Source of the DNA: GCA-020348365 sp964347995 | GTDB taxonomy: Archaea; Thermoproteota; Bathyarchaeia; Bathyarchaeales; Bathyarchaeaceae | Direction: 5' to 3' | Length of the DNA stretch: 16,062 nt | Assembly (NCBI GenBank): GCA_964347995.1 | Contig: CAYGBA010000036.1 | Coordinates: 1-16,062, forward strand | Shown: positions 13,523 to 16,062 of the stretch, piece after piece | How positions within the stretch are numbered: the first letter of the stretch is position 1 | Layout: every line of letters begins with the position of its first letter | Made by a program: the position numbers and the translations under genes | The notes under the pieces: generated by a model | What the model was told of the DNA's origin: nothing | The model's database searches: none | The model's input: the letters and a program-made list of their open reading frames with translations, nothing else

Positions 13523-14798
13523 GGTTGAGAAGGGTAGAACTCTGTTGGTGGATGGACCGGCATCTGTCAGCCACATCAGCGGTGAGATCGAGGTTCTGGG
13601 AGCAGAGCTGAGAAAGGGGGAGAAACTTGTCATACGAGAGGGAAAACGCGTTCCCTTTATTGTCAGGAAAAAGGCCACGATCGATCTTGCATTGGGTGGG
13701 GACGCCTCTTTCGAGGAAGTCGAGGGAAGCACCGTTCCTTCTTCGTGGGACAATGCGCTAAAGGAGATGAAAAGCTGTAGCAGGCCCTTGACTGTTGTAG
13801 TAATGGGTGAGATCGACTCCGGCAAAACCAGCTTCTGCACCTATCTCTTGAATCGTGCGTTAGGGATGGACTGGAAGGCTGCAATAATCGACGCAGATTT
13901 GGGGCAGTCTGATGTTGGACCGCCCGCCACGATAGGATTTAGCCGTGTTACAACACCAATTAAAGACCTCTTCGAGATTGAAGCAGAGAAGGCATACTTT
14001 GTGGGATTGACAAGTCCAAGCCAAGTGGTATACCTGGTGACAGAGGGGCTAGTTGAATTAAAGAATGCTGCTGAAGGCGAGGATGTGGATTTCTTGGTGA
14101 TAAACACGGATGGATGGATTTCTGGTGAAGAGGCTGTAAGCTACAAGGTTGGGTTGACCGAAAAAGTCGCGCCTGACGTGGTTGTAGGAATACAGGAGAA
14201 GGACGAATTAGCCCCTATACTAGCGACCTTGAAGGAGACGAAGGCTTTGGCTGTAGACTCGCCGCCTGCGATCAAGAAGAGAAGCCGTGAGAAAAGAAAA
14301 GTTCTGCGCGAGTTAGGATACAAGAAATACCTGAAAAAAGCCAAGGTCCAGTCGTTCCCCTTGAATTGGGTGAGAGTTGAAAGGATTGTATTGGGAGCTG
14401 GAATACCCCCATCAGCGGAGCAGAGAGAAAGGATAAAGGAAATGCTCGGGACGATCCCCGTCTATTGTGAAGAGACACAAACCAGTCTATTTATTGTTTT
14501 GACAAAAAATGCCTGGATCAACGAGGAACGAATAAGAAGTGTCGAAGACAGCTTCGGTAAATGGGTAAGAGTGATAAGAGACGGCGAGGAGGAAGGCCTG
14601 CTTGTGGGACTGCAAGATGATAAAGGAACTTTCTTGGGAATCGGTGTCCTAGTCGGTGTCGACTATAGAAAGAGAGTGATGAAGGTTTACACTCCGGTAG
14701 GTGAGAAGGTGTCCACCATCCGTGTGGGCCAGATAAAGCTTGACAAAAGCGGCAGAGAAATTGGCTTGAGCCAAATCCTTACGGGGTATTCCTTTTAG
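13512..14798 (+). CDS. Clp1/Grc3-family polynucleotide 5'-hydroxyl kinase
   Basis: ATP/GTP-dependent kinase that phosphorylates 5'-OH ends of RNA and DNA. The characterised archaeal relative is Pyrococcus PH0197, and eukaryotic Clp1 and Grc3 act in tRNA and rRNA processing. Protein of 428 residues. A small N-terminal beta domain (about 1-90, VDGPASVSHISGEIEVLG) comes first, then Walker A GEIDSGKT (99-106), the Clp1 signature IIDADLGQSDVGPP (125-138), FVGLTSPS (163-170), VINTDGW (196-202) and an Arg/Lys-rich lid region (RSREKRKVLRE, 257-267). A C-terminal beta-barrel domain follows (from about 340). ATG 13512 has a GGAGG SD and overlaps the previous gene by 11 bases, giving translational coupling. 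An earlier ATG at 13482 would add ten residues with no support. It ends convergent with nth. Confidence 0.9.
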   Translation: MKRKVEKGRTLLVDGPASVSHISGEIEVLGAELRKGEKLVIREGKRVPFIVRKKATIDLALGGDASFEEVEGSTVPSSWDNALKEMKSCSRPLTVVVMGEIDSGKTSFCTYLLNRALGMDWKAAIIDADLGQSDVGPPATIGFSRVTTPIKDLFEIEAEKAYFVGLTSPSQVVYLVTEGLVELKNAAEGEDVDFLVINTDGWISGEEAVSYKVGLTEKVAPDVVVGIQEKDELAPILATLKETKALAVDSPPAIKKRSREKRKVLRELGYKKYLKKAKVQSFPLNWVRVERIVLGAGIPPSAEQRERIKEMLGTIPVYCEETQTSLFIVLTKNAWINEERIRSVEDSFGKWVRVIRDGEEEGLLVGLQDDKGTFLGIGVLVGVDYRKRVMKVYTPVGEKVSTIRVGQIKLDKSGREIGLSQILTGYSF

Positions 14799-14862
14799 CT
14801 GATCATAGTTATGGGAATATCCAGCGAGTCTCACTGTGTTCTAGCAATCAGCTGCGATTCGA

Positions 14863-15528
14863 TCAGTCGCTTTTCTGGCTCGATGGACACAAGGTGTTGA
14901 CTGGACACTGGTTGCACAAAGGTTTTCTCGCCTTGCAGTATTTTCGCCCGAGTGAAATCAGCAGGAAATGAACAGGAAGATACTCCTGAGGCTGATAGAG
15001 TAGTTGAAGTGCTCCTCGGATCTCTTCATAGTTGCTCCTCTGAGGTGTCAGTTCCAGCCTTCCTGAGACGCGTTTGACGTGGGTGTCCACGGGAATAACA
15101 GGCCTTCCAGCGCAGAAGAGCAGAACTACGTCGGCCGTCTTAGGTCCTACACCAGGAAGGCTCATGAGCCTGCCGCGAGCCTCCTCAAGTGGCAGTGAAT
15201 AGATAAACTCAAGCGAGCCGTCAAACTGCTCAAGGAGCATATGAGAGAGATTTCTTATGACTTTTGCTTTGTTCGTATACAAGCCTGCTACCCTTATTGC
15301 CTCTTTGATCTCTTCCATGCCCGCGTTTGCCAGTGCTTTCGGGGTTATTGAGAATTTTTCTGAGAGACTTCTAAAGGCTCTGTTGGTGTTTCTATCAGCT
15401 GTGGCCTGAGAAAGCACCGTTCTTATGAGGGTTCTAAAGGGCTTCTTAGATGAAGCCGTCCATTCGGGAAGTGAAAATGTGTTTTGAAGCTCATGGAGGA
15501 TGCGAGTTGCTCTGTCTTTGGTATTCAC
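14863..15528 (-). CDS. nth: endonuclease III, DNA glycosylase/AP lyase
   Basis: Bifunctional glycosylase/AP lyase that removes oxidised pyrimidines in base excision repair. Protein of 221 residues, normal family length. Visible features are the helical N-terminus with FRTLIRTVLSQATADRNTN (31-49), the helix-hairpin-helix LPGVGPKTADVV (124-135) with the catalytic Lys130, the catalytic Asp148 in VDTHVKRV (147-154), and the 4Fe-4S loop with C-x6-C-x2-C-x5-C (Cys198, 205, 208, 214). All active-site and cluster ligands are present. It starts at GTG 15526-15528 with only a weak SD and lies 54 bases after the ssb stop on the same strand, so ssb-nth is a probable operon. A perfect hairpin lies just before the start. 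Confidence 0.94.
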   Translation of the reverse strand: MNTKDRATRILHELQNTFSLPEWTASSKKPFRTLIRTVLSQATADRNTNRAFRSLSEKFSITPKALANAGMEEIKEAIRVAGLYTNKAKVIRNLSHMLLEQFDGSLEFIYSLPLEEARGRLMSLPGVGPKTADVVLLFCAGRPVIPVDTHVKRVSGRLELTPQRSNYEEIRGALQLLYQPQEYLPVHFLLISLGRKYCKARKPLCNQCPVNTLCPSSQKSD

Positions 15529-15534
15529 TACAAC

Positions 15535-15550
15535 ACTCTCGCGTGAGAGT
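15535..15550 (-). promoter_or_regulatory. perfect hairpin between ssb and nth
   Basis: ACTCTC (15535-15540), four-base loop, GAGAGT (15545-15550): a 6-bp perfect stem ending 7 bases before the nth GTG. It could limit access to the nth start or mark a processing site in the ssb-nth message. No T-run follows it. Confidence 0.35.
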
Positions 15551-15582
15551 ACCGGGCACCCCTCTTAGTGACAAAAGAATTC

Positions 15583-15969
15583 TCAGTATCTACTTCGTCT
15601 TCTCTGAAAGGGAAACGTCTTCTCAGAAAGGTTGTTTTCCGTGTTTACCTCTGGTATATCCTCTTCTATCTTCTCCGTCTGCCCGTACCTTCCGATGTTG
15701 AGTCTCATGGAGCCTTTGAACAGCTTCACGTATCCGTTTTTGATGGTTATGATGTCGCCTTCGTCGACCTTCTCTATGTCGTCTTCCCATAAATTTAACA
15801 AAACGCAGCCGGTATCGTCCCCTACTAGGGCTTCTGCGACACTAAGCGTGGAGCCGCTTCTTCTGGATGCGACCTCTCTCGTCTCGGTCTTGCTGAGAAC
15901 CTTCACTTTGACGTTTACTCTTCTGGAGTAGGTTTTCAGATCTCCTACTTTCATAAACTCTTCAGACAT
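15583..15969 (-). CDS. ssb: single-OB-fold single-stranded DNA-binding protein
   Basis: ssDNA-binding protein of the RPA-like, crenarchaeal (Sulfolobus SSB) type, coating single strands in replication and repair. Protein of 128 residues with one OB fold (about 6-100): MKVGDLK, VNVKVKVLSKTETREV, VAEALVGDDTGCVLLNLW, KVDEGDIITIKNGYVKLFKGSMRLNIGRYG. This aligns well from memory with Sulfolobus SSB, including the GDETG..LTLW and NA/NG..FKG..LN/LNIG positions. The tail (about 103-128) is acidic first, then basic, ending QRRRSRY, whereas the Sulfolobus tail is Gly/Arg-rich with acidic residues at the very end. ATG 15967-15969 has no clear SD, and Met6 is an alternative start with a GAAGAG-like SD. 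nth follows on the same strand. Confidence 0.88.
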   Translation of the reverse strand: MSEEFMKVGDLKTYSRRVNVKVKVLSKTETREVASRRSGSTLSVAEALVGDDTGCVLLNLWEDDIEKVDEGDIITIKNGYVKLFKGSMRLNIGRYGQTEKIEEDIPEVNTENNLSEKTFPFQRRRSRY

Positions 15970-16062
15970 GCTACCAACTTCGCTTTCTGCTAATAGCGGG
16001 AGACCATGCCTAAAAAGTTTTGCTCATAGTTTTTGAGGCTGTCGAAATACTACTAAACGCTA

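Noticed and set aside
15526..15560. Hairpin-rich stretch near nth as a possible tRNA
   Set aside because: No GTTCRANYC T-loop and no acceptor or anticodon stem could be built.

Overview
The window is a dense piece of an archaeal chromosome. The evidence is an archaeal type IA topoisomerase, CDP-archaeol synthase, RadB, a beta-CASP nuclease of the aCPSF2 type, an archaeal Clp1-type polynucleotide kinase, a Sulfolobus-like single-OB-fold SSB and a DUF996 membrane protein. RadB and DUF996 together with a crenarchaeal-style SSB, and frequent TTG/GTG starts behind Shine-Dalgarno (SD) sites, fit a Bathyarchaeia-like lineage. That placement is an inference. I saw no tRNA, rRNA, CRISPR array, insertion sequence or phage gene.

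Left part (1-6400). A 5'-truncated BshA-like glycosyltransferase runs in from the left edge. It is followed by about 590 bp without a convincing gene. An SPFH/band-7 membrane protein (-) and a small membrane protein (+) diverge from one TATTTATA box. Three + genes follow: aCPSF2-like beta-CASP ribonuclease, a low-molecular-weight phosphatase-like protein, and a DUF362 protein with a helix-turn-helix-like tail. A 308 bp convergent spacer with short repeats closes this part.

Middle (6400-11400). On the - strand, a 54-residue zinc-ribbon protein and gcvT probably form one unit, followed by a separately promoted DUF996 membrane protein. Diverging from the zinc-ribbon gene, topA, a 70-residue zinc-finger-like protein (overlapping topA by 38 bases) and a membrane protein resembling the membrane part of OST3/OST6 form a tight + operon.

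Right part (11350-16062). On the - strand radB and carS are 4 bases apart. Directly after carS lies a decayed C-terminal remnant of an M29-type aminopeptidase with an in-frame TAA. Diverging from radB, an RNase H-fold protein overlaps a Clp1-type polynucleotide kinase gene on the + strand. An ssb-nth pair on the - strand ends the window. From 8.6 kb to the right edge most genes serve nucleic-acid topology, recombination, repair or RNA/DNA end processing (topA, radB, RNase H-like, clp1, nth, ssb), with two membrane-lipid or glycosylation-type genes (carS, OST3/6-like) between them.

Points most worth a second look: the M29 remnant, the RNase H-like/Clp1 overlap, the OST3/6-like protein next to topA, the DUF362-HTH fusion, the BshA homologue, two short zinc proteins that are easily missed, and two divergent gene pairs that each share a single near-palindromic TATA box.
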